Part shown: positions 11,184 through 22,605 of the stretch, piece by piece | How positions within the stretch are numbered: position 1 is the stretch's first letter | Layout of the letters: every line of letters starts with the position of its first letter | DNA from: Pseudocercospora fijiensis CIRAD86 | Lineage: Eukaryota > Ascomycota > Dothideomycetes > Mycosphaerellales > Mycosphaerellaceae | DNA length: 64,000 bases | Direction of reading: 5' to 3' | Assembly: GCF_000340215.1 (NCBI RefSeq) | Contig: NW_006921532.1 | Span: 8,119,735 to 8,183,734 of the forward strand | The notes under the pieces: model-generated | Seen by the model: the letters and a program-made list of their open reading frames with translations, nothing else | Database searches by the model: none | What the model was told of the DNA's origin: nothing | Translations under genes and position numbers: made by a program

Positions 11184-13773
11184 ATGACGTCCGTGGATCC
11201 TGCAGTCAACGCCCACGCCAATGCCAATGCCAATGCCAATGCCAGCGCCCCGACTGCTCCCCCGCCCCGGAAGAGACGACGCAGAACGGCGGCGAGTGGC
11301 CCCCAAGATGACTGCTTCTCGTGCCGCAAGAGGGCCGTGCCTTGTGATCGCAACCGTCCGTACTGCACGCCGTGTGTGGAAATGGGGAAGGAATGTCCAG
11401 GATACAAGACTACTTTGACGTGGGGCGTGGGCGTCGCCAGCAGGGGAAAGGTAAGACTTGTATGACGAGAGTGCTAGCCGTGGCCGTGGCCGAAGCCGAA
11501 GCCGAAGCCGTGAGTGAACGAAGCAGACCAGCGCTGACATGACCCCGTTTGCGCTTTAGTTGAGAGGCCTGTCGTGTCCCATCGCAGGCAAAAGTGTAGA
11601 CGACCCGCGACATCAAAAGAGCTCTGCAACGAAGGCCAAGCATGAAGATACATCTGCACCCACATCGATCTCGACTACCCAAACCCAAGGACAACATGCC
11701 CGGCAGACTCCTCGGGTATCAGAGCTTCCCCAAATCCGTCCGCATCCTCTGCGGCATCGTTCGCTACAACATATACATACTACTCTCCGTCCCCAATACG
11801 ATGCTCGTGGCATGCCAAGCTCTGGGAGTTCACGAGGCTTCTTTGCTGAGCAGGAGTACCATTCGCCGGCCGAATATCCCGTGACTCCGCAATCTGCGTT
11901 CAGCGATCCCTATGCCCAGGCCTATACGGCCCCATACACCGGTCAGCCGTTGAGTAGCTCAGTTGACAGCCTCACGTCGAATGTGCGTGGTGCCTCGCTT
12001 GGCTCATACGGACACCGTATGAGCTCGAGCATAGACTCTGTGCAGAGCCACGGCCTTTTTGGTTCGAGCGGCGGTGCCACTACTGTCCATTACCAGTCGA
12101 CAACCTACCACCACGATGAAGTCCTATTCAGCCCGCTAGCCGACATGTCAACCATCAATCCTTTCGATGACCTCGAGGGCCATTTCCCGCAGGATGAAGA
12201 CGAAGACCAGAAGACGCTTCAGCTACTCGATCCTCGCTTCAGCACTCCTTTCTTCCACATCACGCCGCGCCTGCAGAGCCTCATGGAGTACTACGACCGC
12301 CATATCTGCACCTATCTCGTTGCATTTGATGGGTCCGAGAATCCCTACCGAAAGCACGTTCTTCAATTAGCAATGCACAACGAAGGCCTACAGAACGCAA
12401 TTGCCGCTCTTGCGACGAACAACATGCGTATGCGCAGACAACCTCCACCTCGCCAAATGGGCATCGTTGAGGAAATCACCGATGCCTTTGATGGGTCACA
12501 CAAGCCGAAGGATCTGAATGAGCCCACGGTTGAAGAGCTTTGCTACAAACAGATGTCCATTGATCAACTCAACATGCAGCTTACAGACTCCCGAGCGGCC
12601 CACGATGATTCTGTCTTGGCGACACTTCTCATCCTCTGCCTATTCCACGTTTGCGATTCTGGATTCAGCAAATTCAAAACCCAGCTGGCTGGGGTGCAGA
12701 AATTGCTTTCTTTGAGAGATCGACAAACGCAGTCCGACTTTACAGGCTGGGTCGAGATGTTCTTTCTATGGTTTGATGTATTGACGAGTGCTGTCAACGA
12801 CCGCGAAATGCAGATCAAGAGCGAGTCTCTTGATATGCTCGATTATGGCTCAGGTCTAGGAGCTTTAGAGCAGTTCTCCGGCTGCGACGGAAGGTTGTTC
12901 AAGCTGATTGCGAGGCTCGGCCGCCTGAATCTTCTCGCTCAAGGCCGAGCGGTCCGACCACAAGGCAGCGTAGATCGTATGCCGCGGCCACCATCTACCC
13001 ATAAAGCTCACACGCCGTCCTTCAAGAAGCGAAAGCTGCCCGCAAAAACGCTTCATATCATCGACTGCGAGCGCATCGATGGCAATGGCTGGGGCTCACC
13101 GATAACATCTTCGGATGAAGAAGACAACGCATCGTCCCACAGGTTGCACGAGCTTCATCACAGCACCACCTCTGATCCCGATCACCGCCAGGAGTTCTGG
13201 TCGGAATGGAACGACATTCGCGCTCGCCTCCAGGCTTGGACGATGGCCACATATTCAGTACCTCCGCCAAGCGAAAGCACAAGCGCGCAAGACTTCGAGC
13301 TCGGCCGACGAGACATGCTACACATCAACGAATCCTTCCGCTACTCTGCTCTTCTCTACACCGAACGGCTGGGATCGCCACTCCTGCCATCCTCACACCC
13401 TACCTTCCAACAGTACGTTTCCGCAGGTCTCCAACACATGACCGCCCTGGAGATTACATCCTGCGTCAACAAATTCCTCCTCTGGCCATTGTTCATCATC
13501 GGGACGGAATGCGTCGACGAGCAACATCGAAACGTCATCCGGGAGAGATGTATTGAGGTGCAGAAAGAAAGTGGGTTTTGGAACAACATCAGTGGACTGG
13601 AAGTTTTGGAGAAAGTTTGGCGTGAGGTTGGCAATAATGTGCAGGGCATGGAAGCGGCGGAAATCAAGGCTCGGAGACGAGATTCTGAAGCGGGCAGAAC
13701 TGGGAGGCATGGACAGGCGTTCAGGTGGAGGAAGGCCATGGATCGGATTGATGGGGAATATATTGTTATCTGA
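11184..13773 (+). CDS. Zn2Cys6 fungal transcription factor
   Basis: Two exons, 11184-11450 and 11560-13773, give 826 aa. Residues about 44-71 form a binuclear zinc cluster CFSCRKRAVPC...YCTPCVEMGKEC (C-x2-C-x6-C-x6-C-x2-C-x6-C), preceded by a basic PRKRRRRTAAS stretch that can serve as nuclear localisation signal. From about residue 230 onward there is the long helical fungal-specific region of the Fungal_trans_2 type (YYDRHICTYLVAFDGSENPY, ATLLILCLFHVCDSGFSKFK, and near the end CVNKFLLWPLFIIGTECV). The N-terminus has a (Asn-Ala)n tract from a 6-bp DNA repeat at about 11216-11245. The ATG at 11184 is preferred, but an in-frame ATG at 11061 would add 41 residues. The 109-bp intron sits right after the zinc cluster. 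It is expected to bind DNA as a pathway-specific regulator; the target is unknown. No metabolic cluster adjoins it. Confidence 0.9.
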
Positions 13774-14192
13774 GCTGTAGATACGACAGAAATGTGAGAC
13801 GCATGTGTACATGTAGTGTAATCAAATCAAGATCAGGTCAGACATACACGAGTCAGTAGCGAGAGGGGGGAGAACAAGTGTCAGAGTTCAAGATCGAGAG
13901 CCTCGCTACTCGATTACATTATGCACGCATTTTCGAAAGCTCTAGTTACAATCAGTGCCGCCTCGCCGGGCTTCTGTTGCTCATCGCTCAATGCAAGTCA
14001 TGATCCGCAATATGCATGTATGGGGGTATTTCCGTTCGTGCGCCGATTTACGCCAAAGCACCCAACGCGATCGCGCATCCATGCAAGTAAGTGTGTACGT
14101 CAATCATCGAAACCCGTGAAGTCGTAGATTGGAGCGCAAACCGTGTGGTGTCAAGCCAGACCCTTGTGCTCTCGTCGCTAACTTGTGAAGCT
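13774..14192. other. Convergent 3' intergenic region
   Basis: Lies between the 3' ends of two convergent genes. It has no coding signal and must hold both polyadenylation regions. Confidence 0.5.
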
Positions 14193-15097
14193 CTAGATGA
14201 CAGCCAGAGCAGCCATGACAGCGGCCAGACCAATGACGCTTGGGTGCTTGGAGTCAGCAGCGTTGGTCGACTCTGCGACTGGGGCCTCGGTGGATGATAC
14301 GGTTGGTTCAGAGCTGGTGCCGACTGGACCGACCTCGTTGGTGCTGGTGGCAGAAGCGGTGTTGGCGCCAGATGGGGCCGAGGTGACGGTAGCGAGGGTG
14401 GATGACTCTCCAGTGGCTGGGCCGACCTCGTTGGAAGAAGCTGGCGGAGTAGCCTCGCTGCTCCCTGGAGCTGGACCAGTGGTCTCAGTGGTCTCCTCTG
14501 GGCCGGCGACGCTGCTGCTCTCGGATGGGGCCACGGTGGCGGTGGACTCGACGGTGCTGGTCGATGGGAGAGTGACGGTGGTGTCAGAGCCGTAGCTAGG
14601 TGGGCCTGTGGATCGAGATGGTAAGCTTTCCGTGCTAGCAGGGGAAGATTGGGTTATTCTGGAGGTGGGTGCGGTGATTGTGCGCGTGATTTGTGACTCA
14701 GAACCAGGTGCAAAAGAGGATGAGGAGGATTTCGGGGTAGGGATTCCGCCATATGCAGACCAGACGGATGATGCGAAGGTGACCTGAGTTGACAGGGTGA
14801 GGGCAGATTGTAGGACTGAGAGGGCATTGGGCTCTGAATTGCAGGATGACAAGGCGGATTGGAGCACAGTGAGTGCATTTGCAGTGCCTGAAGGGCTTGA
14901 CAAGGAGGCAGGAGGATTGCACTCACTGGCTGAGCAGTCGGCAGCCGTGACGGTGGAAACAGAGGTGATGGTCACTGTCGGTTGTCAGTCAACGCGATCA
15001 AGTCGATGAAGTGTGCTCGCGTGCGTTACTCACCGGTGGCATCTGCGGCAGCGATGGCAGCGAGCGCGACGGCGCCGAGAGCAACAGTAGAACGCAT
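14193..15097 (-). CDS. Ser/Thr-rich secreted protein with predicted GPI anchor
   Basis: Two exons on the minus strand, 15097-15034 and 14974-14193 (59-bp intron), give 281 aa. The N-terminus MRSTVALGAVALAAIAAADA is a clear signal peptide encoded by exon 1. The next 80 residues contain three Cys (ADCSASEC, SSCNSE) and two similar ALxVLQSALSxC/T pieces. Residues about 105-255 are Ser/Thr/Pro-rich, surely heavily O-glycosylated, with repeated NEVGPxxxxS units. The last residues (DSKHPSVIGLAAVMAALAVI) are a small-residue site followed by a hydrophobic tail, as for GPI transamidation. A cell-wall or plasma-membrane surface protein is inferred. I do not recognise a catalytic or CFEM domain, and it has too few Cys for CFEM. 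Confidence 0.8.
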
Positions 15098-16541
15098 GTT
15101 GGCGATAGTTGTTGAATTGCTGAAGCGACGGTGATGGTCGGTGCTGCTATGGTGGTGGAGTGCTTGAGAATGGATATGCTGACGATGCGATCTCAAGTGT
15201 GCGCGAACGAGAGATGTTTGTTGTGGAAAAAGATTTCGTTGCTGTGCGAGAGCAGATTTGATGTTGAAGAGGCAGGGGAGGCTGGCGCACGTTCCACCAG
15301 CCACTTGGCGCCGTTTGGCGAAGTGACGGTGACGGTGACGGTGACGGCAAGCCCGCATCGTTGCACAACATCAACATCCTCCACTTCACTCACCATCTGC
15401 TTTGCGTCTTTCACGTTGATTTGACCCGTCGATTGCCACATCGCTGGTCCTTGGTGCGCGGCTGCTCGCCTCGCCTTGAATGGCGCGTTGCAGGCGCGAC
15501 ACGCCACCCTCCCTCAACTGCCAATTTCGCACCTTTACTCAGCCGGTGCCACACTCGCAAAACATCCGATACTGTGCGGCCATGAGGCTCCAGGCGTGCA
15601 AGTCGAGCAATGTCAAAGAAGTGAGGTCCACGTCGCGTGCATCCTGAATGGCTGGGGCGCCCAACAAGTGGGCCAAAGCTAATCCCTGATCCCTGCCAAC
15701 GCCTGCAGCAAGCGACCGCAAGGAAGCCACTTGATACATTTCAGACAGCCTCTCCTCACGTCAGTCCTTCGGAATCACTGCGTACAGAGCATTGACCAAG
15801 GCGGCTAGCAACACAACTGTTGGTTTCACGTACAACTCGCCCCAAACTTGTGCGATGCAGTACAGTATGTGCCTTGCTTGCCTTGCCTTGCGATGGAACG
15901 CAGGCGACGCAGACACGCGAGAGCAGATAAGGCAGAGCGTTTGAAGAGAGCGAGCGGAACATAACAGTAATACACTGGGTGCCAAACGTGGCGGCAGAGG
16001 GCCATTCTTTGCCTGCTGCGCGATAGCTGCGTGCTTTCGAGCTTGTCTGCATCCGGCCGTAGAGTAGGCGATATCTTCCGCTCGAGCAGCATCATTACGG
16101 AACAGAGTCATAAGCATGCCCGTATTTCCGCAATCAGCCCGCGATACATACGGAGCAGCGGCGAAGTCTCACGCGCTCTGTGGTGACATGTTAGCTTGTG
16201 CACGGAAAGAAATCATCTTCTTGCAAAAGTACGAAGCGGAAGGATTTCAGACAGCAGTTGGACAAATTTGAATCCACATTGAACTTCAGAACAGGTCTGT
16301 GTATATTTGTGTATCATCATTGCAGGGACGAGCGGACAAGAGTTTTCACATACCTGTTTATTGATCGCGTCGAGGCATACCCCAGAGGATCGATCTGTCG
16401 TCCCAAAGTCTGGTTCAGCAGATCTCGGTGTGACTGACATGCCGGCTGACGGAGCCTTTGGCATTTGGGAACAGGAGGACCGTAGTAGAAGTCTGTCTCT
16501 ACTGCGGCTGTCAGTAGACCGGCCTTCGACAACTGCAGATT
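15098..16541. other. Intergenic, no gene supported
   Basis: Upstream of the GPI protein and downstream of the histidine phosphatase. Several 60-118 codon frames in all phases show no domain. A (GACGGT)n tract lies at 15325-15347, about 230 bp upstream of the GPI-protein ATG. Confidence 0.5.
15325..15347. repeat. (GACGGT)n microsatellite
   Basis: Nearly four perfect hexamer units in the probable promoter of the GPI-anchored protein gene. Confidence 0.8.
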
Positions 16542-17644
16542 TCAGCTTGTCCGCTGCTTCTTGGAGAAGAATGATTCCAGCCGGCCTTGCTTCTCATCAT
16601 GCGCGGAACGACCACTAAAAGGTACCCGCAAGTCCCATTAGCATATACGGCTCGGGCAATAAGAGAGTGTGTCGGATACTTTACGTACATTCCTCCGCGC
16701 TGCCTCTTGAGGCCTGCGAGATGATCTTTTCGGTCAATGCTGACAATAACGGTTGTCCAGCCCGTGGATAAACACAGCGGCTCACTTGAACTCTCTATCA
16801 CAGCTTCTGGTGTGGAGTGCTTAGGGCCTGATGAAGCAGATCGGTCGGATGGTGGCTTTGGTAGATCCTTAAGCTTTTCCTCGGCAGCGTCGTTGAATGT
16901 GTCAGCATCGGTGCTCAAGGTCACGGCAGAGCTTTGGCTTGACAGTGCAGTCGAAGCATCCACTGAAGACTGCAGAGGGCTTGCAATGCGCCTGATGGCG
17001 AGCTCAAGATATCCCGTGTTCGACCATCCGCCGAGATGTTGCAACACAACCGGCCCTCGCGCAGCAGTCACCGCAGGGTCGACAGTGATGCTCTTTGATG
17101 GCAATCTCAGCAACAAACGCCTCCAAAGGTGTGACAATAACATTCCATGAGACACAATTGCAACGCAAAAGCGGTTCTGTCCAGGTCGTTGCGAAAAAAG
17201 CGGCATAAGATGCTCATCAAGGAAAACATCAGCACGCTGATTCATGGAGTCTTTGCTCTCAACATCAACAAAACCTGGATCGCTTTGATGCTGCAGACGA
17301 TGTGCCTCCCTTCCAGTCTTTTTCGGATCTGTACGAGCATGAAAATGCTTGCCCTCATAGAACCCGAAATTTTGCTCGATCAGCTCCTGCACCTGCACAA
17401 TATGAACAGGTTCCGACCTAGACGGGACGCTCAGTTGGGCGGCTCGTATCGCTTGAGCGGTTCTGTAGGCTCGAGAAAGAGGAGAGGCGAAGATGTTGGT
17501 GAAAAGATGTCGCTGCGCTAGGTGCTCGCCCAGACGCTTCGTTTGGTCGACGCCATAGTTCGTGAGCTGCGAGTCTCGTACGCCAGCGTAAAGACCCGCT
17601 ACATTGTCGACTGTCTCGCCGTGTCGGATGAGGAACAAGTCCAT
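16542..17644 (-). CDS. Histidine phosphatase (phosphoglycerate mutase-like) with C-terminal PIP-box-like motif
   Basis: Two exons on the minus strand, 17644-16689 and 16614-16542 (74-bp intron), give 342 aa. The N-terminus MDLFLIRHGETVDN carries the RHGE phospho-acceptor motif (His8). SPLSRAYRTAQA supplies the second phosphate-pocket Arg and IVSHGMLLSHL the second catalytic His (about 166), so the fold is a branch of the PGAM/acid phosphatase superfamily. Residues about 205-285 are Ser/Thr-rich linker. The end, reached only after splicing, reads GGIGRSAHDEKQGRLESFFSKKQRTS. Reading through the intron gives an unrelated tail without it. The segment Q-G-R-L-E-S-F-F (residues 328-335) fits the PCNA-binding box Q-x-x-L-x-x-F-F. 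The ATG is chosen because the RHG motif must be near the N-terminus. Substrate unknown. It is divergent from the gene at 18575. Confidence 0.88.
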
Positions 17645-18574
17645 GTGCAAGGTAACAAGCAGAGAACGAAGTGGTCATCGGGAGAGGCTTCGGAAATTTG
17701 ACGAAGCAGGCGCGCGACGACGGCCCGGTCCCGGGCATCGACCAACACTTCCAAAGGGATCATCGTCCCCAATCCTCTGCAACATCCATATATACATGGT
17801 GCCCGCGTAGTGTTCACGGCAGGACGTCAATCGTCATAGAGCCGCTTAAGATTGCCTGCTCCTGTCAGCAACAAGTCTCGGTCATCAATTGTTACCAACG
17901 CTCTGACATCTCAAGACAAGTCCACCATCAAAACGATCCAATGGTGCCAATATGCAAGCCGTCGATGCTCAGAAAATACTCCATAGACAGATAAGCTGTA
18001 CGGCAAGAGAATGGTAGCTCTGTGGCTGCGGTCTGAGCTCCCGCCAGACCCTCACTTGAGGCTGGTCTTAAGGGGAACGCTTCGCGCCTACAAACATGCT
18101 TCCACTTCGGATGCAGCATCACGAACAACTAAGTAATCAATATCGTCATCCTCGGCTTCGCTGCTATCACTGCCTGCCCGAAGCTACTGAAAGACCGCGA
18201 GGCAATACGGTAGTCTGTTCGCCCAGCCCCCAGGCTGGTTGCAGAAGTAACACCTCAAACCAAACACTGATCACAACAGAGTCCTCTTCTCCGAAGAAAG
18301 GCGACAGGCACTCGATGTTTCCATGCCAAATTAATCACGCCCTCAGTACTTCAGCAGCCACCAAATTGCCTAAAAGACGACGAGAGACTCAACTCTACAA
18401 GGCAAGCCTCGATCCGACGCACATGTTCCAAGTCCAGCAATCACTCATCTCACTTCCGCACTCGCATTTCGCGCGCGTCCGCATGTGACAAGTGCTTCAC
18501 TTGCGCTACGGCCAAGTTCTGCAGCTCAGAATATTCCATGGGTCTTCCGGCACATTTTTGTAAAAGCACGCACA
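17645..18574. promoter_or_regulatory. Divergent intergenic region (shared upstream DNA)
   Basis: A 930-bp gap between divergent ATGs of the histidine phosphatase and the triple zinc-cluster protein, so both promoters lie here. No additional gene is supported. An in-frame ATG at 18485 could extend the right-hand gene by 30 residues. Confidence 0.45.
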
Positions 18575-20748
18575 ATGGAGCAAGAACTGGCGAACGTCCT
18601 TACCCTCGATCCCGAGATGACTCTTCAGGCGGACGTCGATCATCTGAACTGCAAGAGTACAACCCGCGAACGACCATCGCCTTCATCTGATCCCAACAAT
18701 CCTTCATCTCTCGCTGCGACGAATGCGAATGATCTAGACATTGACTTGAACCATCAGGATGATTCTGTCAAGACCTACGATCCTGCTTCCATCGGAATAC
18801 TCGGCACCCCGGACCTGGCGCTTTTAACCGCCCATTACGATGACACAACACCATGTCAGAAATCAGAGGAGAAGGTGCGAGACAATTCTGTTGTCGGACA
18901 AGACGATATTCATTGCGAGTCATCGTTCTCTGTGGAGTCATCCAATTTCTCTGGTGCGACGAATCCAGAGCTTTTAGCCGATGCAGGCTTCGAAGAGTTT
19001 GGAGTGTCACAGAGACAGCTTCGCCCACAATGCAGGCAGAAGGGGTTCACCACTACTTGGTATGTTGCTAGGATTGTGCGGACATTCCGGATGTGTGATC
19101 TATGCTGACTTGCGGCAGGTTGGACACGGATACGACAGGGGATTACAATCCTATAGAAGACGAACGTATGAATCGCCTCAAACGCTCACGAGCGAGCGGC
19201 AGAAGTCGCAACCAAGCACGTTGTGGCAATGACACAACAAGCAGCCACTCGGCCAGCAGCGGAGTTGAGAGCTCACGCGGCGTCCAAGAAGCTGTGAGTC
19301 TACCTGTGACGTTGAACTTCAGAAGTGAGAGTGGAAGACGGCTCTTCGCACGCAAAGTCGAGGCTTTTGAGAGCCAGCTTCAGTCAGATGGAACAGGATA
19401 TAGGCTCCGCAAGCGCGACGCAAAACCAAATCGCTCCAGTCCTTGCGAGAAGCTCTCGGACCTTGACCTTACCGCAAAACCCTTCTCGCGTGGTTGTTAT
19501 GCCTGTGTCACTCTATACGGAACAGGGAGTGACGAGCATCGATGCTCATTGTTGGATGATGAGAGGAGCTGGCCTTGCCAAGCATGCGTCGACAGTGGAA
19601 CAGATTGCGAACTCATCACTCCACCAAGACGCAAAAGAGCTTGCGAAAGTTGCAAACATCGAAGAGTGACGTGTTCGTACACGTCAACGCAAAATCACGC
19701 CATGAGCTGTGATCGTTGCGCAGCTTGCAGCCATCCCTGCATAGCAGGCCCAGTCCAAGCCTTTATCAGACCGCGGAAACGATATGAGCGAGATTGGAAA
19801 GACGATCCATACCCTCAGGCGAAAAGAAAAAAGAATGGCGAGCCGAAAGCGCCACTCGCGTGCCTCGAATGTCGACAACAAGGTGGAATCTGCGAATATC
19901 TTCCTGATGACGATGGTCATTTCCGAAGCGCCTGTTCCAAGTGTCTGGTGGAAACTTTGCCTTGCACAATTTACAGTTCAGATCAGCTTGCCCAAGCAGA
20001 CGCTCGAGCAGTGGTCGAAGCCCCGACTGACCATCCATCTCCGCAGGAACCAGGCGGCCAGGCGTCAGGCTCAAATGTCGGTGCTGGTGGAACTCTTTGC
20101 ACGATCCGAACATCTTTCTCCCACCCAATCATGTTCAACTGCGACGACGACTCGCAGAGTACTGATATGACACCGCCGAACGGCAACGAACTCTCATGTC
20201 ACTTCTGCACGGAACCGAGTCTCCCGTTCTTCGGCCTGGGCCAGATTGAGACACAAGTCATCGACCACCCTGAAGATCCGGGCTTTGTCGAAATGGGTGA
20301 TGGATATCGCTCACGTGGGATCGAGAATACTCGCCTCTGCGGCGTGTGCACTTTGCGTCGAATGTGCGTGATCGTGTGTGACAAGCACACCATGCGACCC
20401 AGCACAGACCTTGCAGCCTTCTCGCCTGCTTCGCAGGAAGCTGCGGAAGAAAAGCTTCTCGAAGGCGATCTAACGCCAGATGATGCCGAGCGATTCTGTT
20501 CCGTGTGTACGCGCCTGGCCACCCATGAATGCGTCTCAGAAACTGGCGAAGATACGCCTGGATGCGGTCTAAGACTGTGCAAGAATTGCGCCATCACGCT
20601 CGAGGCCAGACACGATGGGAACTTGAAGGGCATGCTTGAGAGTAGCTCAGTCCGGGACACTGCCGAGGAGCAGTCACTCGTGAGAGCAGACTGTGAGCTG
20701 CTCAGGGAAGACGGTGCTCTTTTCAAGTATATGAGGCACCCGCAGTAG
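18575..20748 (+). CDS. Cys-rich nuclear-type protein with three tandem Zn2Cys6-like clusters
   Basis: Two exons, 18575-19059 and 19119-20748 (59-bp intron), give 704 aa. The first ~220 residues are acidic and Ser/Asp-rich. Three Cys clusters follow. About 288-326: CYAC...HRC...CQACVDSGTDC, a variant with long spacing. About 335-368: CESCKHRRVTC...CDRCAACSHPC, canonical C-x2-C-x6-C spacing. About 410-445: CLECRQQGGIC...CSKCLVETLPC, also canonical. Basic patches (PPRRKRA, RPRKRYERDWK, AKRKKN) separate them. Downstream are more Cys pairs (SCHFC, LCGVC...CVIVCDKH, FCSVC, LCKNC), resembling further zinc sites. I do not recognise a named family. A DNA-binding or chromatin role is inferred from the clusters and basic patches only. 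There is no Fungal_trans middle-homology region, so it is not a standard regulator. Confidence 0.8.
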
Positions 20749-20998
20749 AAGTAGCACGACACTTCCGGGTGACCATGTCCGCACGACATGGATTACGACA
20801 GCTCAAATGCAGTATATTTTTGCCCAAGAACACAGTTTCTAATGTGACAAAGGTACAACCCGCTCCTGTTGATGCTTGTTCAAGCCAATTCAGGACTGGA
20901 ATCTCTCTCTGGCGCCGATACGCCTCGACCGCCCCGCTATGCTCAATGATGATGAAAATTCCTTTCGTACTCTGTCCGCAAGGCCAAGAGCACTGTGC

Positions 20999-22605
20999 TT
21001 ACGAACCGTTTTTGGCGCCGTCAAGATAGTCCTGGCCCGCATGCTCATACTCGGCGGAAAGGTAGCGCTCGACCCTTTTAGCTAGCCACTGTGTCATTTT
21101 CGCGAGTTCTTCTCTGAGTCGCGAGACTGCTTGCGTGTCCATGTTGGTGTGCGCGATGAGGTCAGGCATAGAGACTGTATTGTTTAGCAGGATAGTCAAG
21201 TCGTTACGCAGAAAGTATTCTTACCAAACAATCTCAAAAGATGCTCGCAGCCATAGATGTCAACAAGGCCTTTGCCTGCATGCTCGCCAACCGCGCTTTC
21301 GACCGCCTTGTGATATTCATAGAACTGCGGCCTCTCGAACCTATACAAGAGTATGCGTCCCAGGGCTTTGTTGAAATACTCCTTGACACCTGCGATGACT
21401 TCCTCGAGTATGTCGGCATCCGCGGACCCAGGGCGGCGATGAATTGATTCAGCTTCATAGTATTCCGAGAGGAACTGCGAAGCAGGAATTTTGGACGGCA
21501 AGGGAACCAATTTCTGCTCCTTGGTGACCTTCTCCCAATCGTCAACGAGAATTGACTTCAAAGCATCCGGGATGAAGAGTCGAACGGCAGGACGGCGGAC
21601 AAATTCGTCTTCCTGTTTGATGCGTTAGCGGCGGCTACGAATTTGTGCTTGTTCCTTCGGAGATATGGCGCGCTCGAGGTTCAGATGTGGTCGGGCTGGA
21701 ACCGGATACCTGGCATCTTGGCATCTGCCACGTCCACATACGAGGAGCCGAAGAAACACAGTGAGAACGAACGCAGAAGGCTTGCAGCTGTACAGTCTCC
21801 TATGTTATCCCAAGATTGTGGTCCGTGGCAGATAGCATGGCCCGCGATGCTGTGACGATGCTCAAGTAGATACAGGACATTGTGCTGAGCGCTCGAGGTA
21901 ATAGTAAGGACTTCAACTCACCTTGTCAATGCCCTCAACATCTCGACTTCGCTTCGTGCCTCTCGGAAATTGAGGTGCTGCTGATGAGCGGTCCTCACTT
22001 CCTCGCGCGCTTGAGCCAGTAAGATCAGATCCGAAGGGTCGCTTCTTGTGTGATGGTGGTGGCGGAGCCCGGCCAGATGCAGCTCTTCTCTGCGCGTCCA
22101 TGTCTTTTTTGAGATTCTGCGCAAGCTCGCGATTCTCGTCGGTCAATTTGCGCAGACGCTCTTGAGGTACCCAGTCGTCCCATCTAGAATCACGCCCAGT
22201 CAGCATGTTCACATGGCAAAGAATTCGGCCATGATGTCAAAGACGTCAACGACAGTGCACTTTGATCTGGTCATCGCAGAGGATGATGGATCAAGAAAAT
22301 ACGACCGCTCGAAATGTCGCCATGTAGATATGACGGGCTCCTGACTCCTCTGTCACATTTCTGGTGAAGAGATAGCAGGCGCAGACTCTGGGCAGGCATT
22401 TCCAGTGGACCAGAAAAAGGAATAATAAGACTCACGTGTTCTTCCAGCCTTTATAGTGGACTCGGTAGACGTGGCCAGCATTTTTGTCGCTTGGATCTTT
22501 CATCTTCGTCTCTAAAACCTTGGCCTCATACAGCAGCTCGCCATGGAAGCAGAGTACTTTTTCATCCTTGTTGTACATTGGCGCCGAATGGGATGCCGGG
22601 GCCAT
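20999..22605 (-). CDS. EAF3: EAF3/MRG15-like chromatin protein (chromodomain + MRG domain)
   Basis: Four exons on the minus strand, 22605-22436, 22183-21922, 21612-21225 and 21174-20999, give 331 aa. Residues about 12-75 form a chromo-barrel domain (KVLCFHGELLYEAKVLETKM, VYRVHYKGWKNTWDDWVPQE); a Lys/Arg/Ser-rich linker with PPPPSHKKRP follows. From about 146 to the end is the MRG domain (LFIPDALKSILVDDWEKVTK, LPSKIPASQFLSEYY, LLYRFERPQFYEYHKA, a YGCEHLLRLFVSMPDLIAHT joint made by splicing, and MTQWLAKRVERYLSAEYEHA). Known orthologs are shared subunits of the NuA4 acetyltransferase and Rpd3S deacetylase and read H3K36 methylation. Intron 2 is long for this locus (309 bp), the others 50 and 252 bp. 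The ATG follows from the MAPASHS start before the chromodomain. Confidence 0.95.

Noticed and set aside
10585..11407. Several minus-strand frames of 109-210 codons
   Set aside because: They overlap each other in different phases, lack domains and are antisense to the zinc-cluster gene and its promoter.
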